Below are positions 11,365 to 21,657 of a DNA stretch of 64,000 bases, piece after piece. The DNA comes from Cyrtodaria siliqua (taxonomy: Eukaryota > Mollusca > Bivalvia > Adapedonta > Hiatellidae): assembly GCA_037043455.1 (NCBI GenBank), contig JAWPHD010004377.1, forward strand, positions 124,001-188,000. Reading direction: 5' to 3'. The notes under the pieces are model-generated. The model ran no database searches, was not told where the DNA came from, and was given only the letters and a program-made list of their open reading frames with translations. The position numbers and the translations under genes are program-made. The first letter of the stretch is position 1. Every line of letters begins with the position of its first letter.

Positions 11365-12580
11365 GCATAGACCCTACACTGCTTTATTTCCAATTATACA
11401 TTTATATAATATAATACAATATATGCACATATTCATGTTTATCAATATTGAAATGATATTTCAACCATAATAATAGAAATAATCCCTTGTGATCTAGCCC
11501 ACAAGGTTTAAAGCAATGTTTCGACTGTTTTTAGGAATATCTACTTGTTATTTTCAGTTTATGTGAGTGACATGTTTCATTTATATCATATATAGCATCG
11601 GATATAGATATCGAAATAGTCAGTAGATTCCAAGGGCAGTCTCATCAGGGATCCCCTTTCTTTTAAATTCAAATTGTCTCAGTGTTCAGTTGATACTTTA
11701 ACATACAAATCTTACGGTTTATTCCGTAGACAACCAATAATGTGTATTGTTATATTGTTTATACATCATTCTCAGATAACCTGACCTGATACATGTGTAT
11801 AGTTTATTTCAGAATTCAGCCGTAACTGAATATTTCTTATACATATAAGGGTATGTGACTACTGGGTAAATATATCATACACCTTGTTGCCTGTTTGTGC
11901 TTTATACATTTCTGTATACTAAGGTTCATTCCGTATATACAATGTTACTTGTATTACATTTGAAATACCAATTAGTTGGTACAGTACGTTAATACTATCT
12001 AACTATGTAGTATAGTAATAATTTCGTATTGTCAATTTATGATATATACTTATGTCCAGCGTTCAGCGTTCATTATTGATTGAACAACATATCACTTAAA
12101 GTCATCTGCAATATTTAGACATATGTCTAAGGTTCATTATTGTATTGAACCAACAGATCACTCAAGGTCATCTGAGATATAGTACTAGATACCAGGTTAT
12201 ATTAAAACCTACAAAACGCTTAGTGCGAGCTGGAGTATCATTTATTTAAGTACTTTTATTAATTTGAAGGTACATTGTTTGTGTAGAACCCATCAGACGC
12301 TTATAGCAGTCTGATCCGATATCTGGTATAACTTCTATATATATATTCCTCTCACTGAGACAAGATGTTTGCGTAATTAGCTTCAAATAGCCCATGGATA
12401 AATATTTCACCACATACTGTGTTACTAACTGCCTAACCACAGTCGAAGGAAAGGTGTGAAACACTTCCTTCACAAGTGTACCTCAAAACCATATAGTCTA
12501 ATTAGTTAATGCAGTCTACAATTAATGCATCAATTAGTAATTACCTACCCATGTTTTATAGCCTGTATATTTGTGTATGT
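11302..12580 (-). repeat. Inverted repeat copy A (~1.3 kb)
   Basis: The reverse complement matches 19262-20708 along its length, apart from an extra segment at about 20320-20530 in C. Shared landmarks are CCTTGTGGGCTAGATCACAA near 11500, TCAGGGATCCCCTTTCTTT near 11650 and the segment ending CAATTAGTAATTACCTACCC near 12550. In minus orientation A runs into the R ORF at 11364, so A, B and C may be upstream parts of the same retroelement family, with B and C cut off earlier. Confidence 0.85.
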
Positions 12581-13389
12581 AGTGACATAATATACGTTTT
12601 CACTGTTATTCCTAACTTATTAAATCATATTTCTTATTTCATATGTTTTAATTATGTTTCGTTCTCATTACTAAATATTGACTGCTCAACATTAGTTGAT
12701 ACTGTGACCATCATATCACATTGTGTGTGAAATATACAATAGTATTAGCATATTAGTATTGTCTTATTAGTTCAGACTCGTTACTCAAACAACCAAACTT
12801 TCACGGCAATTACATATTTGCTCATTTTTAATGATATGTTCCTTAGTGAAACCACTCTTTTGAATTGTTTGAATCTTTAAAATACACTTTGTTTACTTAA
12901 TGTCTACTACTGGTTATAACCATTATTCATTGAACATAAGCTCTTAATCAACCTATCTAAATAGTATGCATACTTATGAATCGGCCAATTCAGGCGATAT
13001 TTTATTTTTGGTTATTTTCGCACCAATGTTATTTCCAACTTTGTATGCAAACTGTATGCCACCGGCAAACATTTTGGATAAACTTGGATCCTTCTTGATC
13101 AAGTGATAATGCTTATATAAGCATGATTTAATTAACTGATTACAATTTGGGTTATACGTAGAATAAAAGAAGATTTTGCCAGTTTCTTGTTTCTTATTTC
13201 TTTCTTATCTGTTATGGGTGGGGGTGGGGGGTGGGGGGTGCGGGTGTCCGACCAAAGTTGACGTTTCAAAATGTCTCGTAAGGGTCCCATGCCTAGTTAG
13301 GGAATTCCTCACGGGTGTATGTCTCACACCCAGTGTTTTACGTGTGCCGCTGTTGTGTGAATTTATTTGATTATGCATTATGCACACTT
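12581..13389. other. No gene seen; one G-rich run
   Basis: AT-rich DNA with no supported coding region. A G-rich run at 13213-13246 has four or more blocks of three or more G and could form a quadruplex. Confidence 0.5.
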
Positions 13390-13485
13390 AGGTGTGTGTG
13401 TAATTCTAAGGTTTATAGTCCGTCCGCCAACGAACACGTCAAGGTATACCTGACGCGATGGGCACAATAGAGTCTGGACTTGCAC
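13390..13485 (+). repeat. P repeat, copy 1
   Basis: Shares TTCTAAGGTTTA, a CCAACGAACAC-like block and GATGGGCACAATAGAGTCTG with 56287-56362. The two copies differ by a short insertion (CAAGGTATACCTGACG). Function unknown; it lies about 110 bases from the hammerhead motif. Confidence 0.6.
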
Positions 13486-13599
13486 ACTTAGGTTTATATT
13501 CAATTTTTATTTATATAGCCAAATAACAGACAATGCTAGTATATTTCTATATGTCTATACGCACTGTTAACGATTTTACCAGGAAAACAATAACCTGCC

Positions 13600-13637
13600 G
13601 CAAAAACGTTTTCAGCCCGAGGGCCTTCATCAGTTGC
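13600..13637 (-). ncRNA. Hammerhead ribozyme motif (PLE/retrozyme type)
   Basis: Read on the minus strand: stem I arm GCAA, core CTGATGA (13627-13633), stem II AGGCC-loop-GGGCT with one G-G mismatch, core GAA, self-complementary AACGTT as a minimal stem III, then T as the cleavage-site base, and TTGC, which pairs with GCAA to close stem I. Every conserved hammerhead core base is present in order. A palindromic stem III that needs two copies to pair is the known arrangement in Penelope-like elements. The motif is on the strand opposite to the PLE ORF at 16587-18476, so it belongs to another copy or to an inverted terminal repeat. Confidence 0.7.
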
Positions 13638-13879
13638 TATAAAATCCCAACCTATTCCTTCTATAGTATTTTTTAGTTGAATATATTATTGATAAAGATT
13701 TCAAAATCATTGCCGTATGGGATGGATTTTTCGTCTATTTGTAACTCACGTGCCAAGGTGGTAGTTACATTTTACTGACTGTATACTCTAATAATGTATA
13801 CTCTAATAATGTCACTTTCTTATGCAGATTATTAGCAAGAGAAATATTTAATGTGTCGTATATACGGAACTAAACCGTT

Positions 13880-14510
13880 TCTATACGTCGGTTTCTGGGT
13901 TGGTACCAGATTATATTTTACTTATTTTATAGACGGCTGGACGTTGGGTTGATACCAATATATATTTAAATCAGCCCTTAATCATATTAAAGATTGTTTA
14001 ATGTTTGGCTTGACGCTGGGTTGGTACCAGACTATATTTAATCAGCCGTGTAATCACATTAAATTTAATTTTCTCTTCTTTCTAGTTATTGTTTCTTTTC
14101 CTAAAAGTAGCCTATACTAAATAGGCAGACTGACGCTATGTTGGTACCAGACTATATTAAGTCAGTCGTTAATGACATTAAAGTTACGTTATATTTGGCT
14201 TGACGCTGGGTTGGTACCAGACTTTATTAAGTCAGCCTTTTAATCACATTAAAGTAAATTGCCTCTTCTGTATTGTTATTATTTATTTTCTTAAGAATAA
14301 CCTATATTAAATAGACAGACTGACGCTGGGTTGGTACCAGGCTATATTAAGTCAGCCGTTTAACTGTCTATCCCCATTATCAACATAATGTTTGAAATCG
14401 AGCGTTATTTTGGAAGTACATATATTACTGTCAATCGGGGTTAGTACCCGTTTTTCTGGGGTTAGTACTCGTTTATTATAGCTATTCACGGGGCTAGTAC
14501 CCGACTTTCA
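13880..14510 (+). repeat. 190-bp dimeric tandem repeat
   Basis: The block GACGCTGGGTTGGTACCAG recurs at about 14012, 14131, 14202 and 14321, giving spacings of 119, 71 and 119, that is a 190-base unit made of two unequal halves. Each block is followed by an ACTATATTAAGTCAGCC-like segment. Weaker copies flank the core near 13890 and 13940, and degenerate GGGTTAGTACCCG-type copies run to about 14505. No coding sequence. Confidence 0.8.
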
Positions 14511-15291
14511 TTAAACAGAATAGCTTATAACAGTATCTCTTTGTACTTCAACAATACGTGCTTAAACTGGTTTTTACCAGACTGTTCCCAATGAATTATT
14601 CAGAAAGAATAAGCATTAGGTCACTGAACATTATTTGATAACTATTGTTTCAGTTGTATTTAAGAACCAACAATCAGAATGAAAACATTCGACTGCATGT
14701 CGTAACTAAGTCCGTCTCGATATATAGTCAGTTTTTAAATTGATCTCATCCAATCGATTACCTACTGTTTTTAACACCTGGTGAGAAACTCTTTACAAAT
14801 CTCACGATAAATATTCAATCAGCTGTTGCATGATGTGCCACAGCAAGTGTCTAATCGGAAAAGCCGACTGCCACATTTCTCTAATTATCATACATACACG
14901 TATGCAGTTAATATATTCTTTGATCTTTCCAAATTATACAATTTTAGTCTGCGAGATTTCTCTTCTGTACGGGTATAGAAATATTAAAATTAACATTATA
15001 TTAAAATGTATGTCATTTCTTGGTGTATGTAGTATGTGAGTAAATAGCCCATTCGGGCATACACTGTTAGACGAGTATTCAGAGAAATGTTTCATATGGT
15101 GGCAGGCATTAATTATTTAATGCTCAGGTCTTTATTAACTTTAATCAGCTTATTTTTACCGGTTTTTATATTTTCTTAAGATTTGCAAAAAGTAACATTT
15201 CGAAGGTCATCAACCCCTGCAGAGCGGGTTAAGGCTCTGCAGGTTAAGGGGTGCCAGCCGTGGTGATAATATAGGTCACTGTTACTAAATG
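14511..15291. other. No gene seen; one strong hairpin
   Basis: A perfect 9-base inverted repeat, CTGCAGAGC at 15217-15225 and GCTCTGCAG at 15234-15242, lies within a wider ACCCCT...AGGGGT palindrome. It sits about 45 bases before repeat copy B and could be an element terminus. Confidence 0.55.
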
Positions 15292-15620
15292 TTATGGGGG
15301 GATGGAATCTACTGACTATTTCGATATATATATCCGACGCTATATATGATATGAATGAAACATGTCACTCACATAAACGGAAAAAAACAAGTAGATATTC
15401 CTAAAAACAGTCGAAACATTGCTTTAAACCTTGTGGGCTAGATCACAAGGGATTATTACTATTATTATGGTTGAAATATCATTTCAATATTGATAAACAT
15501 GAATATGTGCATATATTGTATTATATTATATAAATGTATAATTGGAAATAAAGCAGTGTAGGGTCTATGCTTGAATGAATCTGACTTTGTGGGTGAGTTG
15601 GGCTACAGTATTACATAATT
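15292..15620 (+). repeat. Repeat copy B (partial, direct to C)
   Basis: Matches the outer third of C (20205-20320 plus 20535-20708) and of A in inverse. It begins at TGGAATCTACTGACTATTTC and ends at GTTGGGCTACAGTATTA. It retains the CCTTGTG...CACAAGG hairpin. It lies upstream of the PLE ORF while C lies downstream in the same orientation, as partial terminal repeats of a PLE might. Confidence 0.8.
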
Positions 15621-15817
15621 CATAGAAGTTTGAAAATAATTTGCACATGCGGTTAACTATAAACGAAACTGCAGATCAAATATTTGAATCTGCATAAACA
15701 TACCACACACTGGGAATACTAGGGTGATAATAGTTTTGTTTAATTTATCACACATGCCACACAATTGACTATTTCACTCCTATATAAAAAAAGAGTATGA
15801 TAAAGAGTATGATAATG

Positions 15818-15945
15818 GACCTTTGGAAACGGCCGAGCACGACACATACGAAATATTGCAGTCTCGGTTTGATTGAGACTGTTCATGAGTGGTAGTGAAA
15901 TATGCTAACTACCGCTCACGCCCTCTAGCCCCGGGTTGAGCAGAA
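15818..15945 (+). other. Two-hairpin module, copy 1 (candidate structured RNA)
   Basis: AGTCTC pairs with GAGACT, and then GAGTGGTAGT pairs with ACTACCGCTC in a 10-bp stem with one G-T. This is followed by ACGCCC, CTAGC and CCGG. A diverged copy at 20336-20458 keeps the order and both hairpin positions, but the second stem there is built from different bases. No known ribozyme or RNA class was recognised. Confidence 0.4.
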
Positions 15946-16041
15946 CTCAATATTCATAAAATCAACAGCACAAATGTTTAACCATCCCGAAAATGGCAGC
16001 CATTCACTGTATGATTGAATCATTAGGATAGTGACACGTCC

Positions 16042-16290
16042 TAATGCATTGAACAAGTATCAATACTTCCGAATTGTTTTAAATTCGGTGTACTTATTGC
16101 ACAAACGTATTATAGTGCTCCATTTCGAACTTCATAAAGGTTCGAAGATGTGAATATACACCTATAAGTTAATGCTTTGAACAAGTTTCAATACTTCCGA
16201 AATATTTTAAATTCGGTGTGCTTATTGCACGAACTTATTATAGTTCTCCATTTCGAAAGGTTCGAAGGTGTTAATATACACCTATAAGTT
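16042..16290 (+). repeat. ~129-bp direct tandem duplication
   Basis: Two adjacent copies beginning AATGCATTGAACAAG (16042) and AATGCTTTGAACAAG (16171). Each contains ATACTTCCGAA, AAATTCGGTG and a TTCGAA-rich hairpin (CATTTCGAAC...GGTTCGAAG) and ends ACACCTATAAGTT. It lies about 300 bases upstream of the PLE ORF. Confidence 0.8.
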
Positions 16291-16586
16291 TGTTTGAACT
16301 GAATTTCACAAAAAATGTCAGATGCAGATTTGCATATATAATCATTTCAAATATATAATCAACTTCAGGATTCAAGTTCTGATATCGTATGTTGTTGAAG
16401 TAGTAAAATATGAGGTTGAAATCATATAAACTTCGATAAAATACTAAGTATCAAACTAAAACAGTTGAATACATGCGGTTACAATACACAATAACTGTGA
16501 CTACATGACTATTCATAGAAGCATATTAGACACATTAATAATAAATTAGAGTAACGCTTAAGTTAGTGTTATTTGAACGGTAATAG

Positions 16587-18476
16587 ACTAATCAAATCAT
16601 TACTTAAAAAGCTGCGATAAAGCAGAAAAAACAAAGAAGCAGAATAATAATACGCAAATCTTCATGTTTGTTATCTGCCATAAATAAAGCCAAAACGTAT
16701 GTGAGGAATTTATCACATATCAATTTAACAGACATTGAGATTCTTACCCTGGGAAAGGGATTAAAATTTGTACCTACACCAAGAATGACACTAAACAAGG
16801 AAATGCGTGATTTTGAACAAACGCAAAGAAAAATGAGGTTAAAAGTTATGTTTAATGAGATCAATGGGTGTAATGAAAACAAACCAATGCCGACTTTTAA
16901 ACGAAAATCGACAGTTACTCCAATAACAACAAACTCCAACACATTAGAAAACTATTTATTCTCTACAAAAATGGAATTATCTAATCTCAAGATTGATAAT
17001 AATACACACAACATGACAAAACAAGAGAATAACTGTTTAAGACAATTGAAAGACATGAAAGATATTGTTATTAGAAAAGCAGACAAGGGCAATTCTATTG
17101 TTATCTTAAACAAACAAGATTATATTGATGAAGGCCTAAGGCAGTTGAATGATGAAATACATTATGAAAATTTTGAACATATTGATATCAAACACACTCA
17201 AAAATTAGTTAACAATATTGTGACTGTATTGTTAAATAAAAAGTACATAGAAAAAAGCACATTTGAATACTTATATGATGATGTCGGTACGCCGAAAACA
17301 CCATACATATACTTTCTGCCGAAAATACACAAAATTGTAAGCATTATCGAGGATATTGATCCGTCACATGTTGACACAAATAGGAACATCAGAGTTCCAG
17401 GTAGACCAATCATTTCGCAATGTGGCTCACCAACTGAGAAAATAGGAATATATCTTGACTATTTTTTACAACCCTTGGTGAAGAAGCAATGTACACATAT
17501 ATCTGATACCAAGCAATTTATTGTTGAAATTGAACAAGTAAACGTAAAGCAGAATGCGTTATTTATCACATATGATGTCACATCGCTCTACACCAACTTG
17601 CGATATGCAGAATTATTAACATCTATGGAGTACGAATTAGAACATAACAATCATATTGATTATGGTATGGTAAAGCCACCAACCCAATCTTTGATTGATA
17701 TTGCGGAATAACTTCTCACAAACAATGAGCTTAAATTAAATGGACATTATTACAGGCAGATCATAGGTGCTCCACAAGGCAGTGTCCCGAGTCCTGAACT
17801 GTGTGACATTGCCATTTATCATCATATAAAAAGAATTATAGATCAGTGTGATTTTAAAGCTAAAATACAATTTCATAAAAGATTTCGAGATGATGGCTTC
17901 ATGATTTTTGAAGGTGAAAGAAATCAGGCAGAACTGCTATTTTCTATTGCAAACAAAGCGCATGACTTACTGAAATTTACCTATGAAATATCGGAAACGG
18001 AAGCAATCTTTCTTGACACGTGTGTATTTAAAGATAACACTTTTAAAAAACATGGAACGGTTGATATTAAATGCCATACTAAACCCACTGAGAATTTTCA
18101 ATACCTACACAGGGAGTCTGCCCATCCGGACACGTGTTTCAAGTCATTCATACAAGGTGAAGTGACGCGTTATATTCGCAATAACAACTGTCACATAAAT
18201 TATGAAACTAAATTGACAGAGTTTCACAATCAATTAGCAAACAGAGGATATAAGAAAGTAGAAATTAGAAAATGCCTCATGTTCCATTTTGCGTTAATAT
18301 GTCCTATTTATAATACAATCAGAAGTAAATATATAAAACGATATTATAGCCGTAGGCCTAGTATGTTTAAATTCATTGCTCTCCTTCAGTCAACAAACAA
18401 AAAAGATGTTATCAATTTTAGCAAATACATCTCAGAAGCATTCTCTTTAAGACGTACCATGATAAATAACTTATAA
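16587..18476 (+). pseudogene. Penelope-like reverse transcriptase fused in frame to a LINE tail; one internal stop
   Basis: The frame is open from 16587 to 18476 except for a single TAA at 17709-17711. PLE features in order are ILTLGKGLKFVPTP near 16740, IRKADKGNSIVILNKQDYI near 17070, YFLPKIHK near 17310, GRPIISQCGSPTEKI near 17400, TYDVTSLYTN near 17570 (catalytic aspartate), GAPQGSVPSPELCDI near 17765, and RDD at 17886-17894 in place of the usual YxDD. The text then follows PLE to GYKKVEIRKCL (~18278). From FHFALICPIYNTIRSKYIK to the stop it matches the C-terminal tail of LINEs such as those at 7600 and 60440, not a PLE. No GIY-YIG domain follows. The first ATG is uncertain because coding similarity starts near the beginning of the open frame. 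Confidence 0.85.
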
Positions 18477-18711
18477 TCTCGTTCATCCTCACTATAATAC
18501 AATTGTTCTATTGTACCGTATTAGATTTTGATTCCTATATATATATATTTATTTTTTTCTCCATGATATATCTCCATTTTTTCTTATTGTTTTTTCATAT
18601 TAATTCATAAATTAATGAACCTGTACTAATCCTGTTATTGTGGTCAATTTATATTTGTAAAATGTATGTTTATATGATGAAAAACTATGTAATAGTTTAA
18701 GTCAATAAAAT
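18477..18711 (+). other. LINE-type 3' UTR after the fusion ORF
   Basis: AT-rich sequence ending AGTCAATAAAATA, with an AATAAA signal at about 18702, directly joined to a 5'-truncated R copy. Its position behind the LINE-like tail suggests it is that LINE's 3' end. Confidence 0.45.
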
Positions 18712-19261
18712 ACAGGCTGTGGACCCTATGATGACGCCTACCTAAAGCCCATTGGGACGGTGGCGTTTGATATTTGTCCATGATCTTTCCTGTCGTGCCC
18801 TTAATGGTGTATTCACTTACTGCTCTGGCTTCTGCCAAGTCATTGAGTACCTTTATTGTGGCTTTCTAGGCTATTGTTTTTTTTGTATTATATTTACACG
18901 AGCATATTTGTGTTTTACTTATATTGCCTATTGATGCTGCCTTGTTGGTTAGAGATTAGATCATGGCGGGGATTTCTTTATTTACACTGTCCTGTTTTAA
19001 TGGGATGACAGTAGGGTAAGTGTGAGGTTTGGTGCACCCTAGAACCGGTTTAAACCCCCTGTGGCCTATTTTGCCACTGACCGTTCCAAGGCGGAAGCCC
19101 TATTGTCAACCCTTTTGTGTTTGTGATGTCGTTTGCATTTTTTATTACTTTTGCCTTTTCGATTGTCTGTTTGCGTGTTTGTTTTTGTGTTTTGCGGTTG
19201 ACTGTCGTCCTTGAATGCTGCTTTCCCTGTCCGATATCTTTATCCTTCTTCTTCTTCTTCA
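18712..19261 (+). repeat. R-family 3' end, copy c
   Basis: Starts inside the end of the R ORF (AGGCTGTGGACCCTATGATG) and closely follows copy b through the whole 3' UTR to a CTTCTTCTTCTTC tail near 19248-19260. Only the last codons of the ORF remain, so it is a short 5'-truncated insertion. Repeat C begins right after the tail. Confidence 0.85.
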
Positions 19262-20708
19262 TATACATATATACAGGCTATAAAACATGGGTAGGTAATT
19301 ACTAATTGATGCATTAATTGTAGACTGCATTAACTAATTAGACAATATGGTTTTGAGGTACACTTGTGAAGGAAGTTTTTCACACCTTTCCTTCGACTGT
19401 GGTTAGGCAGTACGTAACACAGTAGGTGGTGAAATATTTATCCATGGGCTATTTGAAGCTAAGTACGCAAACATCTTGTCTCAGTGAGAGGAATATATAT
19501 ATAGAAGTTATACCAGATATCGGATCAGACTGCTATAAGCGTATGATGGGTTCTACACAAACAATGTACCTTCAAATTAATAAAAGTACTTAAATAAATG
19601 ATACTCCAGTTCGCACTAAGCCTTCTGTAGGTTTTAATATAACCTGGTATCTAGTACTATATCTCAGATGACCTTGAGTGATCTGTTGGTTCAATACAAT
19701 AATGAACATTAGACATATGTCTATATATTGCAGATGACTTTAAGTGATCTGTTGTTCAATACAATAATGAACGCTGGACATAAGTATATTGATAATACGA
19801 AATTATTACTATACTACATAGTTAGATAGTATTAACGTACTGTACCAACTAATTGGTATTTCAAATGTAATACAAGTAACATTATATATACGGAATGAAC
19901 CTTAGTATACAGAAATGTATAAAGCACAAACAGGCAACAAGGTGTATGATTAGCCAGTAGTCACATACCCTTATATGTATAAGAAATATTCAGTTTCGGA
20001 TGAATTCTGAAATAAACTATACACATGTATCAGGTCAGGTTATCTGAGAATGATGTATAAACAATATAGCAATACACATTATTGGTTGTCTACGGAATAA
20101 ACCGTAAGATTTGTATGTTAAAGTATCATCTGAACACTGAGACAATTTGAATTTGAATTTAAAAGAAAGGGGATCCCTGATGAGACTGCCCTTGGAATCT
20201 ACTGACTATTTCGATATTTATATCCGATGCTATATATGATATAAATGAAACATGTCACTCACATAAACTGAAAATAACAAGTAGATATTCCTACAATCAG
20301 TCGAAACATTGCTTTAATAAGTACTGATAAAGGTGATCCTTTGAGAGCAACTAACACAATTAAGAGAATAAAGCAGCAGTCTCTGTTTTATTGAGTCTGT
20401 TCATGAGAAGTAATGGAGAAGCAACACTTCTCACGCCCCCTAGCACCGGCTTAAGCGGTATTCTACTTCAAAGCCACCTATATTGGTCTCGTTGGTACCA
20501 AAGGACCAGTAAAAAATAACGCTACTGAAATAACCTTGTAAGCTAGATCACAAGGGATTATTACTATTATTATGGTTGAAATATCATTTCAATATTGATA
20601 AACATGAATATGTGCATTATATAAATGTATAATTGGAAATAAAGCAGTGTAGGGTCTATGCTTGAATGAATCTGACTTTGTGGGTGAGTTGGGCTACAGT
20701 ATTATATA
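19262..20708 (+). repeat. Inverted repeat copy C (~1.4 kb)
   Basis: Inverse partner of A. It is longer because a segment at about 20320-20530, including the two-hairpin module, interrupts the match; that segment is absent from A. C ends with the same GTTGGGCTACAGTATTA as B, then a TA run. A and C face each other across about 6.7 kb. Confidence 0.85.
20336..20458 (+). other. Two-hairpin module, copy 2 (candidate structured RNA)
   Basis: Diverged copy of 15818-15945. The first hairpin (AGTCTC with GAGTCT) has one mismatch. The second, GAGAAGT with ACTTCTC, pairs perfectly although its bases differ from copy 1. The flanks GTTCAT before and ACGCCC after the second hairpin are kept. Confidence 0.4.
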
Positions 20709-20799
20709 TATATATTAGATTTCGATCATTTAATTACAAGCTCTAGCATCAATACAAGCTCTAGCAAAACCTCTTTGATTTCTCTGTGTAAATTTGGCT

Positions 20800-21657
20800 G
20801 ACTATATATTGCATGTATTGTTTATCTATATATGTGTTCTTCTTATTTCCAAATGTACTTGCTGAAGCCGTTTATATCTTTTGTTCTTTTCCGCTGAACT
20901 TTCATGTAGGCCCTAGTTTCCCGTCTGAAGGAGCATCTAATGTCGGCATTCATCCATGGATGAGTAACTTCTAGCCGAAGTCATCTTTTTTGGTACTCGA
21001 TGATTGATAATGTCAAGTGTGTTCTTATTGAAGTCCGACCACATGCATTCACTATTACTAAAACGACTTTTGATGAATGATTCAGTGAAAGTGGTAACGT
21101 CTTTCTTTATATATGAGATGTCTGCACTTTTCCGAAGGAATATTTGCCGCTTTACTGATTTGGTCTGCGTGCTTGGATGGTGATATCGAATAAAAGCATA
21201 TCATGTTTCCAATGGATGGTATTGGCTTGCGTCTTTGTTTAAAGCTGGAAGGACTGGTAAGGTTCAGCTCAAGGGTCTTGTCCTTTCTAGTGGGAAAGTC
21301 CACAAGTTGTTCAAGGCTGTTATCCGCCACTACGTCTATGAATGTGTTGTTAACTTTTGCAGGGTATTGTGTTCCAGTGACTGTCAGGTTAGTCCAGTCA
21401 ATATCTGGAATGTTGAATTCTCCACCGACGATCAAATCTCTCTTCTTTGTGGTGCTTTTCAGTAATCGAAGATCTTCTGTCGTCTGGTTGAGATACTCAC
21501 TGCCCGTACAGTTTGGCGTCCTATAATATAAGATGCCATGGTGATCTTCAGTAACAAACTCAATAACTAATAACAGTAAGTGCGACTCTAAATCCGGAGA
21601 TACGGGTTCGAGCCTTAATGACTTCACTCGGTTACAGCTTGTCATTTGTTTCTTCAA
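20800..21657 (-). pseudogene. LINE-M endonuclease domain (broken)
   Basis: On the minus strand, an APE-type endonuclease remnant: EDHHGILYYRTPNCTGSEYL, DLIVGGEFNIPDIDW near 21410, FIDVVADNSLEQLVDFPTR near 21310 and TLELNLTS. The expected SDHD block is degraded. After a stop near 21082 the match continues in other frames (FIKSRFSNSECMWSDFNKN, TLDIINHRVPKK, KRYKRLQQ) to about 20800. The G-E-F-N in place of G-D-F-N would remove a catalytic aspartate. This type of endonuclease normally sits upstream of an RT like the one whose end is at 10451-10920 on the same strand. Confidence 0.8.

Noticed and set aside
20172..20300. Second hammerhead-like pattern: CTGATGA + GACTG ... CAGTC + GAAAC in repeat C and, inverted, in A
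   Set aside because: The core words and a 5-bp stem II are present, but the loop would exceed 100 bases. No stem III or stem I partner follows the GAAAC in any copy, and repeat copy B lacks the CTGATGA.
21203..21526. Plus-strand frames of 76-107 codons
   Set aside because: They are shadows of the minus-strand endonuclease, which has clear motifs.
21575..21612. GGGTTCGAGCC after CGACTCTAAATCCGG, tRNA-like
   Set aside because: No A box or acceptor stem could be placed, and the stretch lies inside the LINE-M remnant region; at most a relic.
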